From assembly GCA_017871115.1 (NCBI GenBank), contig JAFCIZ010000006.1, positions 2,852,001-2,916,000 of the forward strand: 64,000 nt of DNA, read 5' to 3'. Position 1 is the first letter of the stretch. Each line of letters opens with the position of its first letter. The DNA comes from Cunninghamella blakesleeana. Lineage: Eukaryota; Mucoromycota; Mucoromycetes; Mucorales; Cunninghamellaceae. The position numbers and the translations under genes were made by a program. Below are positions 13,037 to 22,956 of this stretch, one piece after another. A model generated the notes under the pieces. The model was not told the origin of the DNA and made no database searches. It saw only the letters and a program-made list of their open reading frames with translations.

Positions 13037-13840
13037 TATTATTAAACATATTAATTATCAAAAGTTCAATCAGTATAACCCATACACGCATACTCTCACC
13101 TCCCCCACATCAATATATATATTGTTAAAAAAAAAATACGACCAATTCCTTCACTTCCTTTTTATTTGATCGTTGAGTTTATTTTTATTATCATTATTTA
13201 TTTGTCTTTTATTATTAGTATATTTTTTTTTGTTGTTCTTATATATATTTCCTTTTTTTAATATTATTTATTTGTACCTTTCCATTTTTTCATATATTTC
13301 AGTTTATTTTATTGACGAATAACCATTCCATTATTTTAATATTTTTTTTTTTTTTAAAAAAAAAAAGCAATTATAATAATTAATAATATTACCATTAATT
13401 AATGAATAAACATATAAATATATATATCCAAACGAACACTATTTTATTTTATTGTTGAATTTTCATTTTTATCTTTAATATTGTGTAAAAAAACACATAC
13501 ATTATTAGAATAGTATTAAAATTAATGAATATATATATATATAATAACAATTTTCTTTATTTTTAACATTTTTTTAAAAATAGATAAAAAACAATTATAA
13601 AATTAATAGTATTAGTAATGGTGAATAAATTAATATATATAGAAAAAAATCCAAGCAAAAAATTTGTATATATTTCTTGATAATACATGGTAAAAATTAA
13701 AAATAAAGATAAAAGTAAATTTAAGTAAATTGTAAGAATACAAAAAAAAAAGAAAAGAAAAAAAAATGATTTACATATTATTGAAGATAGTGATTTCCTT
13801 TTTTTGTAAAATCTTTTAATTTTTTTCTAAAAAAAATCCA
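13037..13840. other. Convergent 3' intergenic region, no gene seen
   Basis: This 804-bp AT-rich spacer separates the convergent DDHD phospholipase and Zn2Cys6 factor genes. It contains mixed poly-T, poly-A and short (TA)n runs, and no coding signal was seen on either strand. Confidence 0.6.
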
Positions 13841-15078
13841 TCAATCTTGATATTTATTTTGTTGCTGTTGTTGATTCATATTAAAAGAAGGATTTGTTTG
13901 TAAGACTTGATGTAATTGGGCCAACCTTGTTGCCTCTTCAATTGCTGCTACAGTTGAAGTAGAATAATGTTCATTTTCTCTTATTCCCAATTCTTCTAAT
14001 TGATGATCAAACATGGCATTATTATTATGATGATGAGAAGGTGAAGCTGTTAGTATTGAAGAATTATTTAATTTATTTATACTTTTTCCATTATCGTCGT
14101 CATTATTATTAAAATCTGTAGGTGCTGTAAAAGGATAATCCATCATATTTAAAGAAGAATAATATAACGATTGTTCTACCGTTGCCGCAGAAGTACAAGA
14201 TTGTTGCTGTAATGAAAATAAAGGATGGATTGAGGAGGTAGAGGGGGGCGCCGAGTACATGGATATATTATCATGAGGGTATAAAGTAGCCGCTTCATTT
14301 ACCGAATTCATTGGTGTAGAAGTAGATAAAAATAAATCATTATAATTCACTAAATCATTTGTTTTTATAAGTGATGATCCAACTTTTTCTTTTTCTTCGT
14401 TTTCTTCTCCATTTTCTTCATCTTCTTTTTTTTTAATATTACTATGATCTATTATTGATGATGGAGATGCTTTTCCATTTTTATTTTTATTTTTCATAGT
14501 TTTATTATTACTTGTTGAGGAGCCTTTTTGTTGTTTTGATTCTTTTACTTGATTTCTTTTCATCCTAGCAATCCTTTGCTCGCCACGCAATCTTAATTGA
14601 GCTAAAATGGTTCTTGATTCTTGTACTTCTTGTTCTGTTTTATAAAGTTGTTTTTTTAAGTAATCTTGTTGCGATTGAGAAAATTGAATATCAGTAGCAC
14701 TACTAGTAGTGGTAGTAGTAGATGATTCATTTTTTGATAATGTAATGGTCAACATTGTGCGATAGTCATTCATTTCTGCTTCTATTTGCCGTATATAATG
14801 TTCTAATTGAGATAAATGATCAATATAAGGATCTACAAGATTAGATTGAGTATTTCTTGACCTCCTCGAACTTGGATAGGAACATACAGATCCAGTACTT
14901 TGACATCTTGTACAAAAAGGTTGGCCGCCATCACAACGTACCTTTATTTTTTTTAAAAAAAAAGAGAATGGTAAGTTTTATTTAATATTGTACACATATA
15001 TATATATATATATATTTATACATTTACCTTTTTATGATGACATCTAAAACATGCTATGGGTGCTCTTGGCCTTTTCAT
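13841..15078 (-). CDS. Zn(II)2Cys6 binuclear-cluster transcription factor
   Basis: This is a predicted fungal nuclear DNA-binding regulator. Two exons: 15028-15078 and 13841-14941, total 1152 nt, giving 383 aa. The N-terminus has a perfect Zn2Cys6 cluster: C10-X2-C13-X6-C20-X6-C27-X2-C30-X6-C37, split by the single intron after residue 17. The basic loop between C13 and C20 reads HHKKVR. A short linker and a leucine/heptad helix (about 53-70) follow, consistent with dimerisation. The remainder is Ser/Asn/Thr-rich with a Lys/Glu charged block (about 150-195) and a C-terminal Gln run. No fungal-specific middle homology region is obvious in this short protein. The targets cannot be inferred. It lies 509 bp downstream of the Rab5 gene on the same strand. 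Confidence 0.85.
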
Positions 15079-15587
15079 GATATTACCTATTTTTAATAAA
15101 TAATAATAATAAAAAGAAAAAACAATAATTTAATAATTATTGAATTATATATTTATCCTTATTATTGTTTTTATTATTTTTATTCATATTAATATCATTA
15201 CTTACCATTAAAAAAAAGAGAGAAAGATATAAAAAAGAGGAAGAAAAAATATAAAAATCATTTTTGCATTGTTTAAAATGTAAAAACTAAAAACATGAAT
15301 CCCAGCCGATTTTTAATGTCAGTCCACATTAACATTTTTTTTTATGCGATAAAAATAATATTCGTATTGTTGGTAATAATAAAAATATATAAAATAAGGT
15401 ATCTTACTATTGCTATTATTATTATTATTATTATTATTCAAATAAAATAAAATAAAATGTTAAAATAATAACTATTATTAAAAACGTAAATAAATAAATA
15501 AAATAAATAAAAGTATAAAATAATAATAATAAAAAAAAAATTAAATAAATATATATATAAATTTATATACATATACATTATTGTTAC
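15079..15587. other. Intergenic region between Rab5 and the Zn2Cys6 factor genes
   Basis: This 509-bp AT-rich spacer serves as the 3' flank of the Rab5-like gene and the promoter of the Zn2Cys6 gene, both on the minus strand. It contains an (ATT)n run near 15415-15439 and (AAATA)-like runs. No gene is seen. Confidence 0.55.
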
Positions 15588-16173
15588 TTAACAAGCACAA
15601 CCAGCAGATGATTTCTTTGCATTATTCATTTCTTGATCAAGATCGATCCTTCCATTACTATTATTACTATTATTATTGGAAAAACCACGATTCCCACCAC
15701 CTGGGGTATTTAATGGAATAAGGTATTCAGTAGATACATTTTGAACTTAATAAAAATAAAATAAGTAAAATAAAGTTTTAAAACAAGTTCAAATTAAAAT
15801 ATTTATATAACCTTACCAATTTTTGTAAAGACTGCATCAATATTTTTATTTAATCGAGCACTTGATTCAAAAAAGAGTAAAGCATTTTCCGCCGCATAAC
15901 TGGTTGCTTCTTCTATTGATACTTCACGACCTTGACGTTCCATTACCACTTGATCATTATTATTATCATTATTGTCATCATCATCCTCACCACATAAATC
16001 AATCTTATTTCCAACTAAAGTAATAACTATGTGTGCTGGTGCTAATCTTTGTAATTCTTGAACCCAACTTTTTGCTCTTTCAAAAGTAGCCTTTATAAAA
16101 TAAAAACAATATATAAAAGTGAAAAGTGAATATTTATTTATTTCCAAAATAATTTTCATTAGCAGCATCATGC

Positions 16174-16208
<35 letters not shown>

Positions 16209-16816
16209 CATTTACCTCTTTTGTCACATCATACATCACGATAGCAGCTTGAGCCCCACGATAATACATTGGCTAATTAAGAGAAAAGAAAAAAAGAAAT
16301 ACGTGGTGATGATTGAGCATTTCAAGATAATTACAATGAAATTATTTATTTTATGAGCATCCTTACAGCAAGTGAATGAAATCTTTCTTGACCAGCAGTA
16401 TCCCAAGCATTTATTTTTACTAACCTATCGTCTACTCTCCAAGTTTTTGTAAGAAATCCGGCTAAATATAAGAAAACGTATATAAATATCATAATAAATT
16501 TTTGTTAGCAAGAAAAAAAAAAAGGTAAGTTTAATATTTTATTATTATTTTAATTACCTCCAACAGTAGGCTCACGTTTATCTACAAAGTTATTATTCAC
16601 AAATTGATGAAGAAATGATGTTTTTCCAACTGCAGATTCCCCTTTATTATTAAAACAAGAACAGAAAAAAAAAATGTATAAGAAATCAATTATTTTTACA
16701 ATATGATATTTATATATATATAAATATATTAATTTACCTAATATAACTAATTTAAGCTGATGTTGTGGTGTTTCAATACTTTCAATAAATGGTGTTTCAC
16801 TATTATCTATTGACAT
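15588..16816 (-). CDS. Rab5/Vps21-family small GTPase
   Basis: This is an endosomal Rab GTPase that drives early-endosome tethering and fusion. Exons in transcript order: 16738-16816, 16558-16641, 16367-16461, 16216-16272, 15817-16090, 15588-15745. They total 747 nt, giving 248 aa. G motifs are all present: P-loop GESAVGKT (about 27-34), switch II WDTAGQE, NKID and SSA. The segment [13 protein letters not shown] is the Rab5-subfamily signature. The chain ends CAC, a double-cysteine geranylgeranylation site. Unusual is an inserted run of about 20 mostly Asp/Asn residues straight after NKIDL, encoded at about 15945-15995; ordinary Rab5 proteins have only a short loop there. The gene is divergent from the PEBP gene across 244 bp and may share a promoter with it. 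Confidence 0.93.
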
Positions 16817-17060
16817 GGTTTTTTATTATAGTCTGCTTTTTTTTTTTTTAGTAGGTTAATAAAAAAAAGAAGAGGAAGAAACAAAAAAAAATAAAAGAAA
16901 TTTTAAAAAATTTAATTGGGCCATTTTTTTAACCCATTTTTTTCCCAGCCTTTTTTTATGCTAAAAGCTTTAATTTTTTTATTTCTTGCTCTATTTTTCT
17001 TTACTTTTCTATTTTTCTTTCTTTTTTTTTCAAAACTTGAATAAAAAAACAATAACAAAT

Positions 17061-18006
17061 ATGCCACTTGTTACTACTGAGATGAATATTTCTAAAACTT
17101 TAAAGGATGCCGGATTGATTCCTAATAGTAAATAATAATAACAATAAAAATATGATTGTTTAAATAGGTATTTCTTTTTTTTTAAAAAAAAAAAACTAAT
17201 GAACCTGTTCTTTTTGTTCATGTACATATTCATATATATAGTTATTGATGAAGGGTTTACACCGAGTACTTTACTTTTAATAAAATATGAAGATAAAGAT
17301 GTTGAAATGGGTAATCATATATCACCGCAAGAAGGAGTTGAACCACCTCAAGTTCAATTTATTCCTGCTGAAGACGATGCTGAATATACTTTATTTTTGG
17401 TAATATATATATATATATAAAGGATGGTTATTAGAAAATAGTGCATGATTACTAACCAATCTCTTTTTTTTTATTATTTTAATATATAATTGTACATAGA
17501 TCGATCCTGATGCTCCCTCCAGAGAAGATCCAAAGAATGGTCCTTTCCGTCACTGGGTAATAACAATGATAATAAAAATAAGAATAAATATAAATGCAAT
17601 GTATATATAAAATGGAAAGAGTATACGAGTTAAATTTTTATATTCTCTCAATTTTTTTTCATACTAATTAGGTAGTAACAAATATTCCTGGTACGTATAT
17701 TAATACATAAATATCCTTACTATTATACTCATATAAAGTGTTATTATTATTATGTACGTAGGCTCATCACAAGAACAAATACATACAGCAACGTCATTAC
17801 AAAATACAGCTTACATGGGACCTAAACCACCAGAAGGCACTGGTAATCATCGTTACATCTTTTTGCTTTATAAACAAAAGGATAAAAATCGAGAATTCCA
17901 AGCATTATCAAATAATGTGCGTAAAACTTTTGATTTTAAGCAATATGCTAAGGATAACGATTTGGAATTAGTTGGTGTCAACTTTTTTTATTCTTCCACT
18001 CCATAA
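17061..18006 (+). CDS. Phosphatidylethanolamine-binding protein family (TFS1-like)
   Basis: This is a small cytosolic PEBP/RKIP-fold protein. Yeast Tfs1 of this family inhibits carboxypeptidase Y and modulates Ras signalling; the role here is inferred only from family. Exons: 17061-17127, 17242-17399, 17500-17556, 17672-17690, 17762-18006. They total 546 nt, giving 181 aa, a normal length. The ligand-pocket motifs DPDAPSR (about 77-84) and GPFRHWVV are intact, followed by GTGNHRYIFLLYKQ, the conserved C-terminal half of the pocket. The fourth exon is only 19 nt. There is no signal peptide. The start ATG follows a 20-nt A-rich leader and is the only candidate in frame. Confidence 0.93.
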
Positions 18007-18223
18007 GTTTTTTATATTATTTTTCTATAAAAATATATATATATATATATATATATTATATAGGATCTTTTATTTTGACGACAATAAAAAAAAATGATTT
18101 TATAAATTAAACATTTACTTTTTGGCGTTTTTATTTTTCAAGTGTAAAACCCATATATACCCCTACAAACAAACTTTCTTTTTTTAAGATTGAAGTAGTT
18201 TTATAATAGCTTTGAATCATTTA

Positions 18224-18254
<31 letters not shown>

Positions 18255-18454
18255 GCTGCCTAACAATTTTAAAAACCATGTTCAAGATAAATACTTGTTG
18301 AGATTCATAACCAATAGACCAATCAATAAGATATTTCAACAGATCGATAACATCACCATTCTCTAGATATTGATTACAGTTTATGAGATGATATTGAATA
18401 TTCATGGATTTATTTAAAGTTTCAAAATCATACTTAAATATTCATTTACCTTGG

Positions 18455-18567
18455 CAGATAACAGACTAATCAATATGATAGTGACAGATTCATTAAACCA
18501 TCATTCATTATATATTGGCCAACTCCTGTAGAATAATCATGAATATATATGGGATCAGTTAAAAGAT
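18455..18567 (+). pseudogene. Probable Tc1/mariner transposase relic (C-terminal catalytic fragment)
   Basis: With small indels, the plus strand resembles the two last catalytic blocks of Tc1/mariner DDE transposases. CAGATAACAGACTAATCA (18455-18472) matches a degraded QDNxPIH codon string. TGGCCA (18516) then ACTCCT and a shifted frame into GAATATATATGGGATCAG (18541-18558) match a degraded WP..SPDLNIIEYIWDQLK. Stops and frameshifts break it. The spacing between the two blocks is close to that expected for DD34E after allowing for deletions. No terminal inverted repeats were confirmed, so the element limits are unknown. Confidence 0.4.
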
Positions 18568-19389
18568 TCAAATCAATTTAAATACGCCCTTATCTAGATA
18601 ATTAACAAGTTGAAATTTTCAATAAAAATCAACATTATTTGACTTTACATATAAACTAGTTATCTCATTTGCACTGATCCGTCAAAAAAAACCCAAGTTA
18701 AGATTATTTTGTAAAAAATTGAGATTTGTGTAAAATAAAAATAATAACAAAAAAAAAAAAAAGATGATCAGAAAAGAATGATTATTGAAGCATAGGTACT
18801 GATAAAAACTTCGACATATGACCGATTGATATGTATGTATATAATGAATATTGCTCTATTAAACTCTATTTTTCTTTTGATTTTTGGCATAAAATGAAAA
18901 GAAAACCATATATATACATATATATACATATATATAAATATATATACGTATATATATATATGAATGTATATCTACAATCAGCTTCTTATCAAAAGATCTT
19001 TTAATCTTATTGGTTAAAAGCGACCGATTTGTATAACTTTAGATCTTTCAATCACCAATTATCTCTAAAACAAAAAAGGGTTGTTGATATGAAAGTGTTG
19101 TATATCTACATATATTTCCTATCCAAAATAACAGTTATTATCAATTTTTAAAAATAAATAAAATAATGATTATCATTATTAATATGATAGTATCATCTTT
19201 CAATATATAAGATAAGCATATAAAAAAGACTAGAAAATAGATTATTTTCTTTTTTCTATTGAAAAAAAAAAAAAATTGATCACATGTGATTATATACGAA
19301 CCATTTATGATGTTAATAATGTGAGAAATTTATATATAAAAGAGGAGTGAGGGTGAGGGTAATGATAAGAAAAAAACAAATAATCTACA

Positions 19390-19430
19390 CTTGGTTTATC
19401 ATAAAAAGTACTAAATTAGGATAAACCAAG
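19390..19430. promoter_or_regulatory. 11-bp perfect inverted repeat containing two GATAA cores
   Basis: CTTGGTTTATC (19390-19400) and its exact reverse complement GATAAACCAAG (19420-19430) are separated by 19 bp. Each arm carries one GATAA core in opposite orientation. The site lies about 830 bp upstream of a gene for a two-finger GATA factor, so binding by a GATA protein is plausible but unproven. Confidence 0.4.
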
Positions 19431-20154
19431 AAGAAAAAGGTATTTGAGTTATTTTTTTAAAAGGCCGGCTATATTTTATTTTCAACTTTTTTTTTTCAAA
19501 AGGGTTTTATTTCCTTTTTTTTATAAAAAGAAAGATAATTAAGGAGAATTGAAAAAAAAAAAAGAGAAAGAGAGAGGAGGTTCCGCGGGGTTCTATATAA
19601 TCTAATAATAATAATATTATTATTATCATTTTTATCAATTTCAACTCTTTTATTATTAAATTTTAACCACTTCTTTTTCATTGAATGATAAGAATCAAGC
19701 CATCTTATCAATTGAAAAACGGGCGCATGCGGGATTTTGTATATATTGTACTATAACTGATGCTTATCGCTAGCCAATCATGCTTCGCTATTTTAATTTT
19801 TTTTTTTTATTTAATGATAAATAAAAAAAAAAATAAAACTCAATTATTTTTTTTCTCTCTTTTTCTTTTTCCTCTCTTCTTTTTTTTTTTCTTTCTTTTT
19901 TTTTTTTTTATATTCTCTTCTTTTACTCTTTTTATATTAAATCTATTTTTCTTATTAAAAATTATTTAATTATTTATTAGGTAAATTTATAGTCAACTCT
20001 CGCACTTTTTGTTTTTTATTAATTAATAAAATGCAAATAAATAATTTATATGATCTATTATTTTTTTATCAACTGTATTAATCTATAATAACACTATTAT
20101 TATTATTATTATTTTATTATTGTTATTATTTTATTAATATTGAATAGAAATTTT

Positions 20155-20170
20155 TAATATATATAAATAC
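20155..20170 (+). promoter_or_regulatory. Candidate TATA region of the GATA-factor gene
   Basis: A TATATATAAATAC-type sequence lies about 90-100 bp upstream of the start codon, followed by A/C-rich sequence that could be the 5' leader. In such an AT-rich background this is weak evidence. Confidence 0.25.
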
Positions 20171-20257
20171 AAAAAGACTTTACTATAAACAACACCAATC
20201 TATCAATCTATTTTTTTTTAATTAAAAAAAAATAATCACCTCAATCCACTCTTAACC

Positions 20258-21922
20258 ATGACTTTGAAGTCACCATTTTACAATAAACCTTCAACGTCAA
20301 CCAGTGTGGATTCATGCCACAAATGTCCTGCAATATCACCTATTCACAACAAGGACATTCATGTACCGTTTGAAGAATCTACTACAACCTTTAAGGTTTC
20401 AAAAGACCAGTCTTCTGGCTTCGATCAACGACTCTCTGAACCTTCCATCAACACTTCTCAAACAGTTGCTGTTGAACCGAGTAACGCCTGTGTTACGACA
20501 TCGGATAATCATGGAACTCCTTCATTGACTTCTTGTTCGAATTGTGGAACTACATCCACTCCTCTTTGGCGTCGTTCTCCTCAAGGTGAAACTATTTGTA
20601 ATGCTTGCGGTCTTTATTTAAAAGCTCGTAATACAACTCGTCCTCCTTGGTTAAAACGTAATTCTACAAAAAGACCTGTTCCTTTAGCTCCTGTAGCTTT
20701 GGCACCTGCTCCTATTGCTATGAAATTACCTATTCATCCTTCTCACTTGATTCCAATTCAAAAAATGCCTATTTCTTCTTCAGTCTCATTATCATCATCT
20801 AACAACAACAACAACAACAACAGTGAAAACAATAATGATAACAACAATAAAGCAACGACAATACCTTGCGATGGAAATCGTAATATGGTCTGCTTTAATT
20901 GCAACACTAACACTACTCCACTTTGGCGTCGTGACGGAGAAGGAAATACCATTTGTAACGCTTGTGGACTTTATTATAAATTACATAATGTACATCGACC
21001 TATTACTATGAAACGATCTATTATTAAAAGAAGAAAACGAGTTGCTATTCCTGCAACCATGACTACTACCACTTCCAATAATAATAGCGAAATTGTTGGT
21101 ATGAAACGTAAATCAAGTATCGATCATCATGATGATACTGATGAAGAAGTTGAACATTCGCCTATGAAAAGAATGGAACTACCTTTATTGGCAGCTAAAT
21201 TACCATCATCCTCACCTTCTTCTCATCATTCGCCTATTGAACCTGATGCATTCCAACAACAACATCGTCATCGTCATTTATTACCATCTCCTCCTTTACA
21301 ACCTATTAAATCATCTAACATTGCCAATTTATTAAATCCTTCCCATGATGAGAATGATAAAAATAATTACCAATTACCATCTATTTCTTTACCTGGTTTA
21401 CCATCTCCTCCTTTAATTGCTTACGATCATCATCATTACCACCGTAGATCCATTTCTCCCTCCCCATCTTTATCTTCTCCAACTTCCACTACAATGTCAT
21501 CATCTGATCACTCCCCTTCTCCTCCTCCCATGTCACCACCATCTTCATCTTCGGTATCTTTTGATCATCATCATCAACAATCATCATCATCTACTAATAA
21601 CAATAACAATAGCAATACAACCGTTGCAGCCGCTGCTGCTGCCGCTTTTGCTACAGTATCTGCTTTATTAAATCCAAGTGCCAATCGTCAACAAACTCAT
21701 AAAATGCTCGAAGCTCATCGTCATGAATTACAACGTGAAGTATCTAATTTAACTTCTATGCTCAGTCGTACTACTGCCATGTTGGAAAATTTAGATCAAG
21801 TCATGGCTGTTACTAGTAGAGATAACAATAATAAAAATACCACAACTAATAGTAACAACAAGGCTTTGGAATCTATTTTAGCTCTTACAAAAGCTGCTAC
21901 TGCTACTGCTACTACTGCTTAA
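20258..21922 (+). CDS. Two-finger GATA transcription factor (siderophore/iron regulator type)
   Basis: This single-exon gene encodes a 554-aa nuclear regulator with two C-X2-C-X17-C-X2-C GATA fingers. Finger 1 uses C93, C96, C114, C117; finger 2 uses C212, C215, C233, C236 and is followed by a basic tail with IIKRRKR. Finger 1 (PLWRRSPQGETICNACGLYL followed by KARNTTRP) has the sequence style of the N-terminal finger of fungal iron regulators (Urbs1, SREA, SRE, Fep1), which repress siderophore and iron-uptake genes when iron is abundant. Those proteins carry a cysteine-rich segment between the fingers. Here the 94-residue linker is Pro/Ala/Asn-rich with only one cysteine. The C-terminal half is Ser/Pro/His/Asn-rich with an Ala run and ends in a coiled coil (about 490-525). 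It could alternatively be a general GATA factor; the two-finger layout favours the iron-regulator type. Confidence 0.85.
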   Translation: MTLKSPFYNKPSTSTSVDSCHKCPAISPIHNKDIHVPFEESTTTFKVSKDQSSGFDQRLSEPSINTSQTVAVEPSNACVTTSDNHGTPSLTSCSNCGTTSTPLWRRSPQGETICNACGLYLKARNTTRPPWLKRNSTKRPVPLAPVALAPAPIAMKLPIHPSHLIPIQKMPISSSVSLSSSNNNNNNNSENNNDNNNKATTIPCDGNRNMVCFNCNTNTTPLWRRDGEGNTICNACGLYYKLHNVHRPITMKRSIIKRRKRVAIPATMTTTTSNNNSEIVGMKRKSSIDHHDDTDEEVEHSPMKRMELPLLAAKLPSSSPSSHHSPIEPDAFQQQHRHRHLLPSPPLQPIKSSNIANLLNPSHDENDKNNYQLPSISLPGLPSPPLIAYDHHHYHRRSISPSPSLSSPTSTTMSSSDHSPSPPPMSPPSSSSVSFDHHHQQSSSSTNNNNNSNTTVAAAAAAAFATVSALLNPSANRQQTHKMLEAHRHELQREVSNLTSMLSRTTAMLENLDQVMAVTSRDNNNKNTTTNSNNKALESILALTKAATATATTA

Positions 21923-21991
21923 TAAAAAAAAAACAATTTATGACCTCTTATTTTTTATTATTATTATAATTATTTTATTTATCATTTTATA

Positions 21992-22028
<37 letters not shown>

Positions 22029-22956
22029 CATGTTTATCAATATTTATATGACTTTTCTTTTTTATTATGAATAAAGTTTTTTTTAAAAAATTATTATAAT
22101 AAGATCAAAAAAAAAAATATTATATAAAGATGACTCATTTTGAATTCCGCTTTAAGAATAATCGTGCGAAATATTTTAAAAAAATCATTATTTAAATTAG
22201 TTTTTTCTTATTCTAGTATTTATTTTATTTTTTTATATAATTTTATTTATTTAAAATAAACGACAGTTTTAAAATATATATATATATATATAAGGTTTAT
22301 ATATGTATATATTTATAAAGAATGAATGATAAAGAGATTTTTTTAAAAAAAAAATGTAAAAATTATGGTTTGATAATTATCCATTTGGTCAAAAATAAAA
22401 ATAAAAAGGTCTATTTTTTTTTATATTATTATACAATAAAAGATTTATAAGTTTTTTAATACCTCGGAAAGAATAAAGGGGGGGAGAGGAGAAAGAAAGA
22501 GCAAAGACAGAGAGAGAAGAACAAAAAATAGAGAAAGACCTCACTCCAGCCTGTTTTTGGTATGTAAAAGTGAACTTTCTCACGGAACTGGCCAATCATC
22601 GATTAAAAAAGAGAAGTAAATGGAGATTGAATATCGACTTTCTGCTTATAAAAAATAAAAATCGACAATGATTCGGCTAAAAGTTCTTTTTATAAATAAC
22701 ACCATCTTTTTTTTATTATTTTTTATTTTTATCACCTTTCTTTCTCTTTTTTCTCTCTTCTTTTTTTTCTTTTAAAACTTTTTTTTATTTTTTTTTTTCC
22801 AATATTCTTTTTTTCTTTAATATAAATATATAAAAAAAAAAAAAAACTTAAAACCCATTTACCTCACTATAAGAATATCATTTTGATATACCCTTCTTCT
22901 TCTCACTCTTTTTCTTTCTTTTTCAACAATTAAATATAACAATATTATTATAAAAA
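21923..22956. other. Intergenic region between GATA and bHLH factor genes
   Basis: The left part is the 3' flank of the GATA-factor gene, with a polyadenylation-like AATAAA at about 22070-22075. The right part is the promoter of the bHLH gene, with a TATA-like TTTTTATAAATAA near 22688-22700 followed by about 130 bp of CT-rich sequence. No gene is seen. Confidence 0.6.
22687..22700 (+). promoter_or_regulatory. Candidate TATA box of the bHLH gene
   Basis: A TATAAATAA sequence is preceded by Ts and followed downstream by a long pyrimidine tract (about 22705-22805). The start codon is about 260 bp further on. The TATA plus CT-rich initiator layout is common in filamentous fungi. Confidence 0.35.

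Larger units (their letters stand above)
18007..20257. other. 2.2-kb intergenic region: transposase relic, palindromes, GATA-motif cluster
   Basis: There is no intact gene. The left half carries (TA)n runs (18033-18056, 18224-18254, 18905-18961) and a decayed Tc1/mariner-like transposase fragment at 18455-18567. The right half is the presumed promoter of the GATA-factor gene. It contains several GATAAG/CTTATC hexamers, an 11-bp inverted repeat (19390-19430), two short perfect palindromes (18991-19002 and 19279-19290) and, near the start, a TATA-like stretch. Confidence 0.6.

Noticed and set aside
18217..18405. 62-codon minus-strand open frame beside the transposase relic
   Set aside because: It ends in a (TA)n translation and has no recognisable domain. 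It probably lies antisense to the decayed element.
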